Source: Candidatus Pantoea varia (GTDB lineage: Bacteria; Pseudomonadota; Gammaproteobacteria; Enterobacterales; Enterobacteriaceae). From it: a stretch of 64,000 bases of DNA. Shown here in pieces: positions 57,313 to 64,000 of the stretch. Made by a program: the position numbers and the translations under genes. The stretch covers positions 124,001 to 188,000 of the forward strand of contig NZ_FOVG01000001.1 in assembly GCF_900115075.1 (NCBI RefSeq), written 5' to 3'. The number at the start of each line of letters is the position of its first letter. The first letter of the stretch is position 1. The notes beneath the pieces were generated by a model, which was not told the origin of the DNA, did no database searches, and saw only the letters and a list, made by a program, of their open reading frames with translations.

Positions 57313-57573
57313 TTATGAAAAAGAGTTCAGCTGTTGCAGAAGCAGCGCACCGGCAAGTATTAACTCAACCGGTGTGTAGGGGATATTGAGGTCAACCCAG
57401 GCTTTACGTCCGTTGTACTCGGTTTCGAAGTGGACACGATCAGCGGAAACCTGTTTGTAAGTAACGCCCGGGCCGCGTCGTGCGCCACCGAATGCCGCCC
57501 AGCAAAGAGCATCGGCGGCGGCATTCATCTGGCCGGGGGATAAAGCATCGGCAGATTTATATGTGTCTGACAT
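57313..57573 (-). CDS. Unknown small protein, first gene of a NorR/sigma-54 operon
   Basis: I do not recognise this 86-residue protein. It has an alanine-rich N-terminal part (MNAAADALCWAAFGGARRGPGV), a central beta-like region (VHFETEYNGRKAWVDL), and a hydrophobic end (PVELILAGALLLQQL). ATG 57573 is chosen over 57591 because AAAGGTG lies about 9 bases upstream and because the predicted sigma-54 transcript starts near 57598. It leads the operon with the YdcY- and YeaR-like genes, so expression in response to nitric oxide is expected. Confidence 0.65.
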   Translation of the reverse strand: MSDTYKSADALSPGQMNAAADALCWAAFGGARRGPGVTYKQVSADRVHFETEYNGRKAWVDLNIPYTPVELILAGALLLQQLNSFS

Positions 57574-57609
57574 GATTTTGCACCTTTGCAAGAGTATGTA
57601 ACTAACAAC

Positions 57610-57624
57610 GCATAATCTGTGCCA
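57610..57624 (-). promoter_or_regulatory. Sigma-54 (-24/-12) promoter of the unknown-ydcY-yeaR operon
   Basis: On the minus strand TGGCACAGATTATGC has GG and GC ten bases apart and the full TGGCAC -24 element. The start point would be near 57598, 25 bases before ATG 57573. Confidence 0.78.
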
Positions 57625-57665
57625 CTTTGTAGGTTGTTAATTTAATTAATATTGTCCTTTTGTGG

Positions 57666-57704
57666 TTGTGATTAAAACAATTGCTTGCATTGTGATTCAG
57701 ACAA
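57666..57704. promoter_or_regulatory. Pair of GT-N7-AC boxes (probable NorR sites) between norR and the divergent operon
   Basis: TTGT-GATTAAA-ACAA (57666-57680) and TTGT-GATTCAG-ACAA (57690-57704) are near-identical palindromes 24 bp apart. The proximal GT begins 44 bp from the sigma-54 promoter, almost the same offset as at norV. The second box ends 19 bases before the norR ATG, so NorR may also repress itself. Confidence 0.75.
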
Positions 57705-57723
57705 TGATTGTGGAAATGACTAT

Positions 57724-59247
57724 ATGACAATTTCAGTTGAATCTTTAGCAGCGCTCGCTGTGGATATTCAGAACGGGCTAAGAGGGCGAGACCGATTTAC
57801 TCGCCTGATTAAATCGATTCACAGCGTGCTTAAGTGCGACGCAACCGCGCTGCTGCGGTATGAAAATCAGCAGTTCCGTCCGCTGGCGACCGCAGGGCTT
57901 GCGCCTGATGTGATGGGACGCCGTTTCAGCCTGGACGCGCACCCCCGCCTTGAGGCCATCGCGCGCGCGGGAGACGTAGTGCGCTTTCCCGCAGACAGCG
58001 ATTTGCCTGATCCTTATGACGGGTTGATCCCGGATCAGAAAGAACTTCATGTGCACGCTTGCGTCGGAATGCCGCTGTTCTCCGGGCAGACGCTCATCGG
58101 CGCGCTGACACTGGACGGCATGAACGCGACACAGTTCGATGAATACAGTGATGAAGAGCTGCGCTTGCTGGCAAGCCTTACGGGCGGAGCGCTGACTAAT
58201 GCGCTGCTGCTTGAACAGCTGGAAAAACCCGCTGCCACATTTACGCCACCAGCGCGCCGTCCGGATGAAAACGAAGAGGTCGAAATAATCGGCGAGTCTG
58301 CGCCAATGCAACACCTGAAAAAAGAAATCGGCATGGTGGCCTCGTCCGACCTCAGTGTGCTGATTATGGGCGAAACCGGTACGGGCAAAGAGCTGGTCGC
58401 ACAGGCGCTTCATCGCCAGTCGGCGCGCGCGGCAAAAGCGCTTATCTATCTGAACTGCGCGGCGCTGCCGGAAGCCGTAGCGGAAAGCGAGCTATTCGGA
58501 CACGTTAAAGGTGCGTTCACGGGTGCTATCCATGATCGTCCCGGTAAGTTTGAACTTGCGGATAAAGGTACGCTGTTTCTTGATGAGATCGGCGAGCTGC
58601 CGCTATCGCTTCAGGCAAAGTTGTTGCGCGTCCTGCAATACGGTGATCTTCAGCGCGTGGGCGAAGATAAGGCGCTTACCGTTGACGTGCGGATAATCGC
58701 CGCGACTAATCTGGATATGCGGCAGGCGGTTACTGAAGGGAAGTTCAGAGCAGATCTGTATCACCGGCTAAGCGTGTTTCCGCTCTTTGTTCCGGCGCTG
58801 CGTGAACGGGGCGATGACATCGTGCTGCTGGCCGGGTACTTCTGCGAAAAATGCCGTGTTAAGTTTAACCTGCAAAGCGTGGCGCTTAGCCCCGCGGCCG
58901 GAGCATTACTTGAAGCGGCTACCTGGCCGGGCAACGTTCGCGAGCTGGAGCACGCGATCCACCGGGCGGCAATCGTTGCCCAGGCGGATAACCGTTCCGG
59001 CGATGTGCTGCTGTTACCGCAGCATTTCAGCTTTGACGGTATGCAGGCGGTTAAGAGCGAACCACCGTCTGTGGCGGCGGCAGATATCCCGTATATGAGT
59101 CTGCACAATGCGACCCGCCAGTTTCAGCGAGAATACATCCAGCGGATGTATGAGGCGAGCGGCAGGGTTTGGGCGGAGACCGCGCGGCGGCTTGGAGTCG
59201 ATCCCGGCAACCTGCATCGCCAGGCGCAGAAACTCAGGCTAAAGTGA
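57724..59247 (+). CDS. norR: NorR, NO-responsive sigma-54 activator
   Basis: NorR senses nitric oxide at a mononuclear iron in its GAF domain and activates sigma-54 promoters. The 507-residue product has the GAF domain (about 1-170) with the residues implicated in E. coli all in place: Arg75, Arg81, Tyr98, Asp99, His111, Cys113 and Asp131. The AAA+ domain (about 187-420) has Walker A GETGTGKE (216-223) and the sigma-54 contact loop GAFTGA (263-268). A Fis-type helix-turn-helix closes the protein ([20 protein letters not shown]). ATG 57724 aligns with E. coli. It is divergent from the three-gene operon. Confidence 0.97.
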   Translation: MTISVESLAALAVDIQNGLRGRDRFTRLIKSIHSVLKCDATALLRYENQQFRPLATAGLAPDVMGRRFSLDAHPRLEAIARAGDVVRFPADSDLPDPYDGLIPDQKELHVHACVGMPLFSGQTLIGALTLDGMNATQFDEYSDEELRLLASLTGGALTNALLLEQLEKPAATFTPPARRPDENEEVEIIGESAPMQHLKKEIGMVASSDLSVLIMGETGTGKELVAQALHRQSARAAKALIYLNCAALPEAVAESELFGHVKGAFTGAIHDRPGKFELADKGTLFLDEIGELPLSLQAKLLRVLQYGDLQRVGEDKALTVDVRIIAATNLDMRQAVTEGKFRADLYHRLSVFPLFVPALRERGDDIVLLAGYFCEKCRVKFNLQSVALSPAAGALLEAATWPGNVRELEHAIHRAAIVAQADNRSGDVLLLPQHFSFDGMQAVKSEPPSVAAADIPYMSLHNATRQFQREYIQRMYEASGRVWAETARRLGVDPGNLHRQAQKLRLK

Positions 59248-59327
59248 TCACGCGGAAAAAGAAAACCCCCGCCGAATTGGCAATGCCGATCGTTTAAGAG
59301 TACCTGAACGATCACTGCCAGTGAGAG

Positions 59328-59583
59328 ACAATCCGGAGTCAGTTCCCTGGTTCCGGTTTTTTATGTCTGAACACGATATGGATTCCGTTGTTGATGCTTT
59401 CTCCTCTGAGCGATCAGCGGCAAAGGTGCACCTGGAAACATACCTAAAGCTCTGAGAGGAATGAGAGGGCTTTTATTCTGTCGTAAAAAAGAAAGCACCG
59501 AAGATATGATCGTTCGGTGCTTTATATCCCGCCTGAATATCCGTTCTGTTTAAAGTCACAAAAGGCTTAAGTGAACGGCATTA
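59328..59583. repeat. Right direct repeat flanking the NO island (343-bp gap after norR)
   Basis: Segment A' (59328-59410) and segment B' (59539-59583) repeat 53283-53365 and 53410-53454. The terminator stem in A' is degraded by substitutions. The middle differs: 128 bp here against 44 bp at left, including the hairpin AAGCACCGAA/TTCGGTGCTT (59493-59522). The rest of the norR-ypfN gap (59248-59606) holds an imperfect hairpin around GATCGTT/AACGATC (59289-59314) and no gene. Confidence 0.75.
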
Positions 59584-59606
59584 CCCGCATAGCAGGTTTT
59601 TTTCGT

Positions 59607-59795
59607 TTACTTCTTCTTCGGCCAGTTGTCGTCGTCATCCCATTTATCGTTGAAATCACGATGCGGCGGCAGGTCAGGTTTGTTATCCATAAATTTTTTG
59701 TGATCGATGCGTTTCAGATCTTTATAAACGTTCATCAGTACGCCAACCATCAGCAGGATCACCAGGATCCACCAGTAATCTTTAATAAATTCCAT
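59607..59795 (-). CDS. ypfN: YpfN small membrane protein (UPF0370)
   Basis: The 62-residue protein has one N-terminal transmembrane helix (about 6-24) and a very acidic, conserved tail with [27 protein letters not shown], nearly the same as E. coli YpfN (66 residues). Function is unknown. It follows dapE on the same strand by 22 bases, as in E. coli. Confidence 0.93.
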   Translation of the reverse strand: MEFIKDYWWILVILLMVGVLMNVYKDLKRIDHKKFMDNKPDLPPHRDFNDKWDDDDNWPKKK

Positions 59796-59817
59796 TTGCT
59801 GCTCCTTAAAACCGCCC

Positions 59818-60945
59818 TCAGGCGATCAGTTGTTCCATGATGCGTTGGTACATCCGGCTCAGCATCTGCAGGTCGGAGGCTTTTACACACTCATTGATTT
59901 TATGAATGGTGGCATTCACCGGCCCCAGTTCCACCACCTGCGCTCCCATCCGTGCAATAAAGCGGCCATCGGAGGTTCCGCCCGTGGTCAGCAGCTGCGG
60001 CTTAATTTCATTATAGTGCGCTACAGCTTTCACGACGGCATCAACCAGCTTACCGCGCGTAGTCAGGAAGGGCTGACCGGAGAGTTTCCACTCGATGGTG
60101 TAACGCAGCTGGTGACGATCCAGCAGTTCTGCAACCCGCTGACGAATCATTTCATCGGTGAGTTCGGTGCTGAAGCGGAAGTTAAACTGCACAAACAGCT
60201 CGCCGGGGATCACGTTATTACTGCCGGTGCCCGCCTGGACGTTGGCAATCTGCATGCTGGTGGCCGGGAAGAACTCATTCCCCTGATCCCATTCTGTCGC
60301 GACCAGTTCAGTCAGCGCTGGCATTGCCCGGTGAACCGGGTTATCTGCCAGATGCGGATAGGCGACGTGGCCCTGCACACCATGCACCGTCAGATTGGCG
60401 GTGATTGAGCCACGGCGGCCATTCTTCACCACATCACCCACCACTTCGGTGCTGGACGGCTCGCCGACCAGGCAATAGTCGAGCCGTTCGCGGCGCGCCA
60501 TCAGCCGTTCAACGACTTTAACTGTGCCGTTGGCCCCGCTGGCCTCTTCATCAGAGGTGATCATAAAGGCCAGTCGCCCTCTGTGATTGGGACGCACCGC
60601 CACAAAACGTTCGGCCGCTACCACCATGGCCGCCAGCGAGCCTTTCATGTCGGCCGCACCACGGCCAAACAGCATGCCATCGCGGATCGTCGGTTCAAAT
60701 GGCGGATTAATCCAGCGACTGGCATCGCCAGGCGGCACGACATCGGTGTGACCGGCAAACGCCAGTGTTTCACCTTCACCACGGGTGGCCCAGAAATTCA
60801 GAGTGTCGTCGATGTTCATCGTTTCAATCTTAAAGCCAATGGCTTCAAGACGGGCGATCAGCAGAGCCTGACATCCGGCATCATCGGGGCTGAGAGAGGG
60901 GCGACGAATAAGCTGCTGTGTCAGCTCAATGACCGGGCAAAACAT
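59818..60945 (-). CDS. dapE: Succinyl-diaminopimelate desuccinylase
   Basis: DapE hydrolyses N-succinyl-LL-diaminopimelate in lysine and cell-wall synthesis. The product is 375 residues, as in E. coli, with the dizinc ligands and catalytic residues in [12 protein letters not shown] (His66, Asp68), [10 protein letters not shown] (Asp99) and TSDEEAS (Glu133, Glu134), plus the late histidine in [12 protein letters not shown] 60945 gives the conserved start [20 protein letters not shown]; upstream in-frame ATGs lie within yffB. It begins one base after the yffB stop. Confidence 0.97.
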   Translation of the reverse strand: MFCPVIELTQQLIRRPSLSPDDAGCQALLIARLEAIGFKIETMNIDDTLNFWATRGEGETLAFAGHTDVVPPGDASRWINPPFEPTIRDGMLFGRGAADMKGSLAAMVVAAERFVAVRPNHRGRLAFMITSDEEASGANGTVKVVERLMARRERLDYCLVGEPSSTEVVGDVVKNGRRGSITANLTVHGVQGHVAYPHLADNPVHRAMPALTELVATEWDQGNEFFPATSMQIANVQAGTGSNNVIPGELFVQFNFRFSTELTDEMIRQRVAELLDRHQLRYTIEWKLSGQPFLTTRGKLVDAVVKAVAHYNEIKPQLLTTGGTSDGRFIARMGAQVVELGPVNATIHKINECVKASDLQMLSRMYQRIMEQLIA

Positions 60946-60946
60946 A

Positions 60947-61315
60947 TTATGACTTCTCCTGGATAGCATTCTGATAGGTGGCTTCGCTGAAACCGGCGAG
61001 CAGGGAGCCATCCGGGGTGCGCAACAGCGGGCGCTTAATCATGGCGGGATGTGCCAGCATCAGCGCTTTGGCACTGCTGGCATCGGTCACCGCTTCTCGA
61101 TCAGCTTCGGGCAGTTTACGCCATGTGGTGCCGCGGGTGTTAAGCAGGGCTTCGTAGCCTAGCGCATCGATAAACCCCTGCAGCAGGGCATCGCTCAGGC
61201 CATCGGCACGGTAGTCGTGAAAGTGATACTCAACGCCTGCGTCTGTTAAAAAGCGCCGGGCTTTTTTTATGGTGTCGCAATTTTTAATCCCGAACATCAC
61301 CCACTGCGTGCTCAT
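60947..61315 (-). CDS. yffB: ArsC/Spx-family protein YffB
   Basis: The 122-residue thioredoxin-fold protein has [16 protein letters not shown] with the single active-site cysteine, [15 protein letters not shown] and MIKRPLL, as in E. coli YffB. It may be a glutathione-dependent thiol reductase; the substrate is unknown. ATG 61315 equals the family start; the frame is open to 61381. It is coupled to dapE downstream. Confidence 0.92.
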   Translation of the reverse strand: MSTQWVMFGIKNCDTIKKARRFLTDAGVEYHFHDYRADGLSDALLQGFIDALGYEALLNTRGTTWRKLPEADREAVTDASSAKALMLAHPAMIKRPLLRTPDGSLLAGFSEATYQNAIQEKS

Positions 61316-61727
61316 TGCCCGATCCTTATTGTCCTGTGAGAAGTGAAAGCTGAAAAAGCAGCCAAAGCGCGAGTTTAGCATAGTGTGATCCGTTGCGGCA
61401 TCCGCCTGGGCGCGGTAACCGGACCAAATATCATGTCGTAATGATGCCCGTTTTGCCTTGGGTAACCGCTATCAATTTCGCAGGCAATCATTACCCTGCT
61501 CATCATTGAGTGGTTAAGAATTTCGCCATGAAGATAAAATAGTCTACCGCTGGGCTTAAAAAAAATTATTCTTAATCAGGTTAAGGGGTTGCTGAAGTGT
61601 GCGTCAGCTTCCAGAATCGGCAACATTCATGTTTTTGTGCGTCTTGCCGATAGAGTTAACAGGTGTAAACGTATTCACCTGATTAAAAAAAGAGCGTAGT
61701 ATTGCCAGCACAATAAGAGAGGGCATT
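61316..61727. other. 412-bp gap between yffB and ypfM
   Basis: The region must carry the promoters of yffB-dapE-ypfN (leftward) and ypfM (rightward). It is AT-rich (61540-61700). An inverted repeat CAGGTG/CACCTG (61660-61681) lies about 46 bases before ypfM. No further gene or known RNA was recognised. Confidence 0.35.
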
Positions 61728-61790
61728 ATGATTGACACCGAAATGGGAACCTGGAAAGAATTTATCGAAGCGATGTTACGCAACAAGTAA
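61728..61790 (+). CDS. ypfM: YpfM-like 20-residue small protein
   Basis: The frame encodes MIDTEMGTWKEFIEAMLRNK, closely matching the 19-residue YpfM of E. coli, which has been detected as an expressed small protein. AGAGGG lies 5-10 bases upstream of the ATG. It is placed between yffB and acrD and on the opposite strand to both, as in E. coli. It may form an amphipathic helix; function is unknown. Confidence 0.85.
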   Translation: MIDTEMGTWKEFIEAMLRNK

Positions 61791-61851
61791 CATGCAAAGA
61801 GAAAGCAGGGTTACTCCGCTTGCTGGAATTCTTAACACACATATAAATAAG

Positions 61852-61880
61852 GCGGTCACTGAAATCAGTGACCGCTTTTT
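61852..61880. terminator. Terminator between ypfM and acrD
   Basis: GCGGTCACTG-AAAT-CAGTGACCGC is a perfect 10-bp stem followed by TTTTT on the + strand. It lies directly after the converging acrD gene and may serve both. Confidence 0.88.
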
Positions 61881-61888
61881 ATTTGGCT

Positions 61889-64000
61889 CTAGTCGTGCGG
61901 CTTCTCTTTGAGCGGGAAGCGACGGCGGACCAGCACAAAGAACAGCGGGACAAAAAAGATCGCCAGCAGCGTGGCGGAGATCATTCCGCCCATCACACCG
62001 GTGCCCACCGCGTGCTGACTGCCGGAGCCTGCGCCGCTGCTGATTGCCATCGGCAGCACCCCAAAGATAAAGGCCAGCGAGGTCATCAGAATCGGCCGCA
62101 GACGCTGACGCGACGCTTCCAGCGTGGACTCCACCAGCTCGCGTCCACGGCTGTTAATCTCGTTAGCAAATTCCACAATCAGGATGGCGTTTTTGGCGGA
62201 TAGCCCGACCACCGTCAAGAGGCCAACCTGAAAGTAGACATCATTCTCCAGCCCGCGCATCCAGGTGGCGATCAGCGCCCCCACCACGCCCAGCGGCACC
62301 ACCAGCATCACCGAGAAGGGAATCGACCAGCTCTCATACAGCGCGGCCAGGCAGAGGAACACCACCAGCAGCGAAATGGCATAAAGAGCCGGTGCCTGCG
62401 AACCGGAGAGCCGCTCCTGATAAGAGGCTCCGGTCCACTGGAACCCAACGCCCAGCGGCAGGGCATTCACCAGCTTTTCCATCTCATCCATCGCCGTGCC
62501 GCTGCTGACGCCATTGGCCGCTTCGCCGACAATCTCCAGCGATGAATAGCCGTTGTAGCGTTCAAGACGGGGCGAACCGGTCTCCCAGCGGCTGGTGGCA
62601 AATGCGGAGAAGGGCACCATCTTGCCGCTGCTGTTACGCACATACCATTTGTTGACGTCGTCCGGCAACATGCGGAATTCGGCGGCGGCCTGCACATAGA
62701 CCTTTTTCACCCGCCCACGATCCAGGAAGTCGTTCACATAGGTGGAGCCCCAGGCCGTGGTCAGGGTGTCGTTGATGGTGTCCAGCGACACGCCCAGCGC
62801 CTGCGCTTTGCGGGCATCCACATCGATCTGCAGTTGCGGGCTGTCATCCAGGCCATTGTGCCGGACCCGTGATAGTGACTTATCGTTGCCCGCCATCTCC
62901 AGCAGCCTGTCACGCATTGCCATCAGTTGGGTATGACCGATACCGGCGTGATCCTGCAGTTCCATGTCAAAGCCGGAGCTGCTGCCCATGCCGGTGATAG
63001 CAGGCGGACTGCTGGCTATCACCCGGCCCTCTTTAATCTTCTGAAATGCTTTCGTTGCGCGATCGATAATCGCGAACGAGGTGCGATCGGCACCGGGCCG
63101 TGCTTCCCAGTCTTTCAGCCGTACAAACAAACGCGCCACGTTCTGTCCATTGCCGCCCGGACCTGCGCCGATGGTGGAGAAGACCGACAGTACGTTGGCC
63201 TTCTCCTCGGTGAGATAATAGTTTTCGACTTTGGCGACTACGCTGGCCGTCTGCTCAAGCGTCGCGCCTGCCGGAAGCTGAACCTGAGTCAGGAATACGC
63301 CGCGATCTTCCAACGGCAGAAACGACGTCGGCAGACGCAGAAACAGAAACGCCATCAGACCGATAATGCCGAGATAGAGCAGCAGCCAGCGACCGCCCTT
63401 GCGCAGGATGCCCGCTACGCCACGCTCGTAGCGGTCAGCGTTGTGATTAAAGTGACGGTTGAACCAGCCGAAGAAGCCGCGACGCTCATGCTGCTCGCCC
63501 TGTGGCGCCGGTTTTAACAGCGTGGCACACAGTGCCGGCGTCAGGATCATCGCCACCAGCACCGACAGCACCATCGCCGAGACGATGGTGATGGAGAACT
63601 GACGATAAATGGCGCCGACGGTGCCGCCAAAAAAGGCCATCGGCACAAACACCGCAGAGAGCACCAGCGCAATACCCACCAGCGCGCCCTGAATCTGGCC
63701 CATCGATTTTCGCGTGGCGGCACGCGGCGAGAGTCCCTCTTCATGCATGATACGTTCGACGTTTTCCACCACCACGATGGCATCATCCACCAGCAGCCCG
63801 ATTGCCAGAACCATGGCAAACATGGTCAGGGTATTGATGCTGAATCCGAAGGCATAGAGCACGCTGAAGGTGCCAAACAGCACCACCGGCACCGCGATAG
63901 TCGGAATCAGGGTGGCGCGGAAGTTCTGCATAAACAGATACATCACGCCAAACACCAGCACGATCGCCTCCAGCAGCGTCTTCACCACATCGGTGATCGA
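61889..64000 (-). CDS. acrD: AcrD-type RND multidrug efflux transporter (N-terminal third outside window)
   Basis: AcrD is the inner-membrane proton-driven pump of a tripartite system with AcrA and TolC, exporting aminoglycosides and other amphiphilic compounds. The visible 703 residues begin [14 protein letters not shown], corresponding to about residue 335 of the roughly 1037 in E. coli. The proton-relay aspartates appear in [18 protein letters not shown] and the relay lysine in [26 protein letters not shown] and [10 protein letters not shown] segments of the periplasmic porter are present. It matches AcrD better than AcrB in several stretches, and the ypfM-yffB-dapE context agrees. Confidence 0.94.
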   Translation of the reverse strand, partial: SITDVVKTLLEAIVLVFGVMYLFMQNFRATLIPTIAVPVVLFGTFSVLYAFGFSINTLTMFAMVLAIGLLVDDAIVVVENVERIMHEEGLSPRAATRKSMGQIQGALVGIALVLSAVFVPMAFFGGTVGAIYRQFSITIVSAMVLSVLVAMILTPALCATLLKPAPQGEQHERRGFFGWFNRHFNHNADRYERGVAGILRKGGRWLLLYLGIIGLMAFLFLRLPTSFLPLEDRGVFLTQVQLPAGATLEQTASVVAKVENYYLTEEKANVLSVFSTIGAGPGGNGQNVARLFVRLKDWEARPGADRTSFAIIDRATKAFQKIKEGRVIASSPPAITGMGSSSGFDMELQDHAGIGHTQLMAMRDRLLEMAGNDKSLSRVRHNGLDDSPQLQIDVDARKAQALGVSLDTINDTLTTAWGSTYVNDFLDRGRVKKVYVQAAAEFRMLPDDVNKWYVRNSSGKMVPFSAFATSRWETGSPRLERYNGYSSLEIVGEAANGVSSGTAMDEMEKLVNALPLGVGFQWTGASYQERLSGSQAPALYAISLLVVFLCLAALYESWSIPFSVMLVVPLGVVGALIATWMRGLENDVYFQVGLLTVVGLSAKNAILIVEFANEINSRGRELVESTLEASRQRLRPILMTSLAFIFGVLPMAISSGAGSGSQHAVGTGVMGGMISATLLAIFFVPLFFVLVRRRFPLKEKPHD

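Noticed and set aside
57642-57666. Third GT-N7-AC NorR box near 57652
   Set aside because: TTGTCCTTTTGTGGT keeps only the left half; no AC at the needed position.
59289-59314. GATCGTT/AACGATC hairpin as the norR terminator
   Set aside because: No T-run follows, so intrinsic termination is not supported.
1-64000. tRNA genes, CRISPR arrays, rRNA, complete insertion sequences
   Set aside because: Looked for throughout the intergenic regions and not seen; the only mobile-element trace is the integrase remnant near 12.0-12.2 kb.

Overview
The window is chromosomal DNA from a member of the Enterobacterales, most likely an Erwiniaceae genome such as Pantoea. This rests on E. coli-like gene order and very close protein matches for the core genes, combined with accessory genes E. 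coli lacks at these places: a protealysin/emfourin pair, a large-subunit Pst-type transporter beside ppk-ppx, and a membrane-bound PQQ dehydrogenase next to yfgJ. The genus is an inference; no rRNA or marker comparison was possible. I found no tRNA, rRNA, CRISPR array or intact insertion sequence.

The backbone follows two stretches of the E. coli map. First comes bamB (cut by the left edge), der, yfgJ, xseA, guaBA, yfgG, ppx-ppk, purMN, upp-uraA, hda, yfgD and bepA. Then come bcp, gcvR, dapA-bamC, purC, ypfJ-tmcA-ypfH, ypfN-dapE-yffB, ypfM and acrD (cut by the right edge). Three PurR operators (guaBA, purMN, purC) tie the purine genes together, and upp-uraA adds uracil salvage and uptake.

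Six accessory blocks interrupt this backbone. (1) About 3.3-7.1 kb: a PQQ-dependent dehydrogenase and a protealysin-like metalloprotease translationally coupled to its emfourin-type inhibitor. (2) About 12.0-16.0 kb: an AT-rich xyloside transporter/GH43 beta-xylosidase island lying between two copies of the guaA terminator, with a decayed tyrosine-recombinase fragment just inside the left copy. (3) About 16.3-19.7 kb: a DUF3750 protein, a YodC-like protein, a HicA-like/helix-turn-helix pair and mgtE. (4) About 24.5-29.2 kb: pstC-pstA-pstB-like genes without pstS or phoU, followed by a 180-bp multi-hairpin element. (5) About 36.7-45.3 kb, where E. coli has perM: tandem DsrE-like proteins, a LacI regulator with an 18-bp perfect palindromic operator, an ABC importer, a metallophosphodiesterase, and a diguanylate cyclase. 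(6) About 53.3-59.6 kb, between ypfH and ypfN: a nitric-oxide detoxification island bounded by imperfect direct repeats.

The NO island is the strongest finding. norR is divergent from a three-gene operon (unknown ORF, ydcY-like, yeaR-like), which is followed by norV-norW and a further unknown ORF. Both leftward transcription units have a recognisable sigma-54 -24/-12 promoter, and each promoter has a pair of GT-N7-AC boxes at the same distance and with nearly the same spacing. This predicts that NorR drives both norVW and the yeaR/ydcY/unknown operon.
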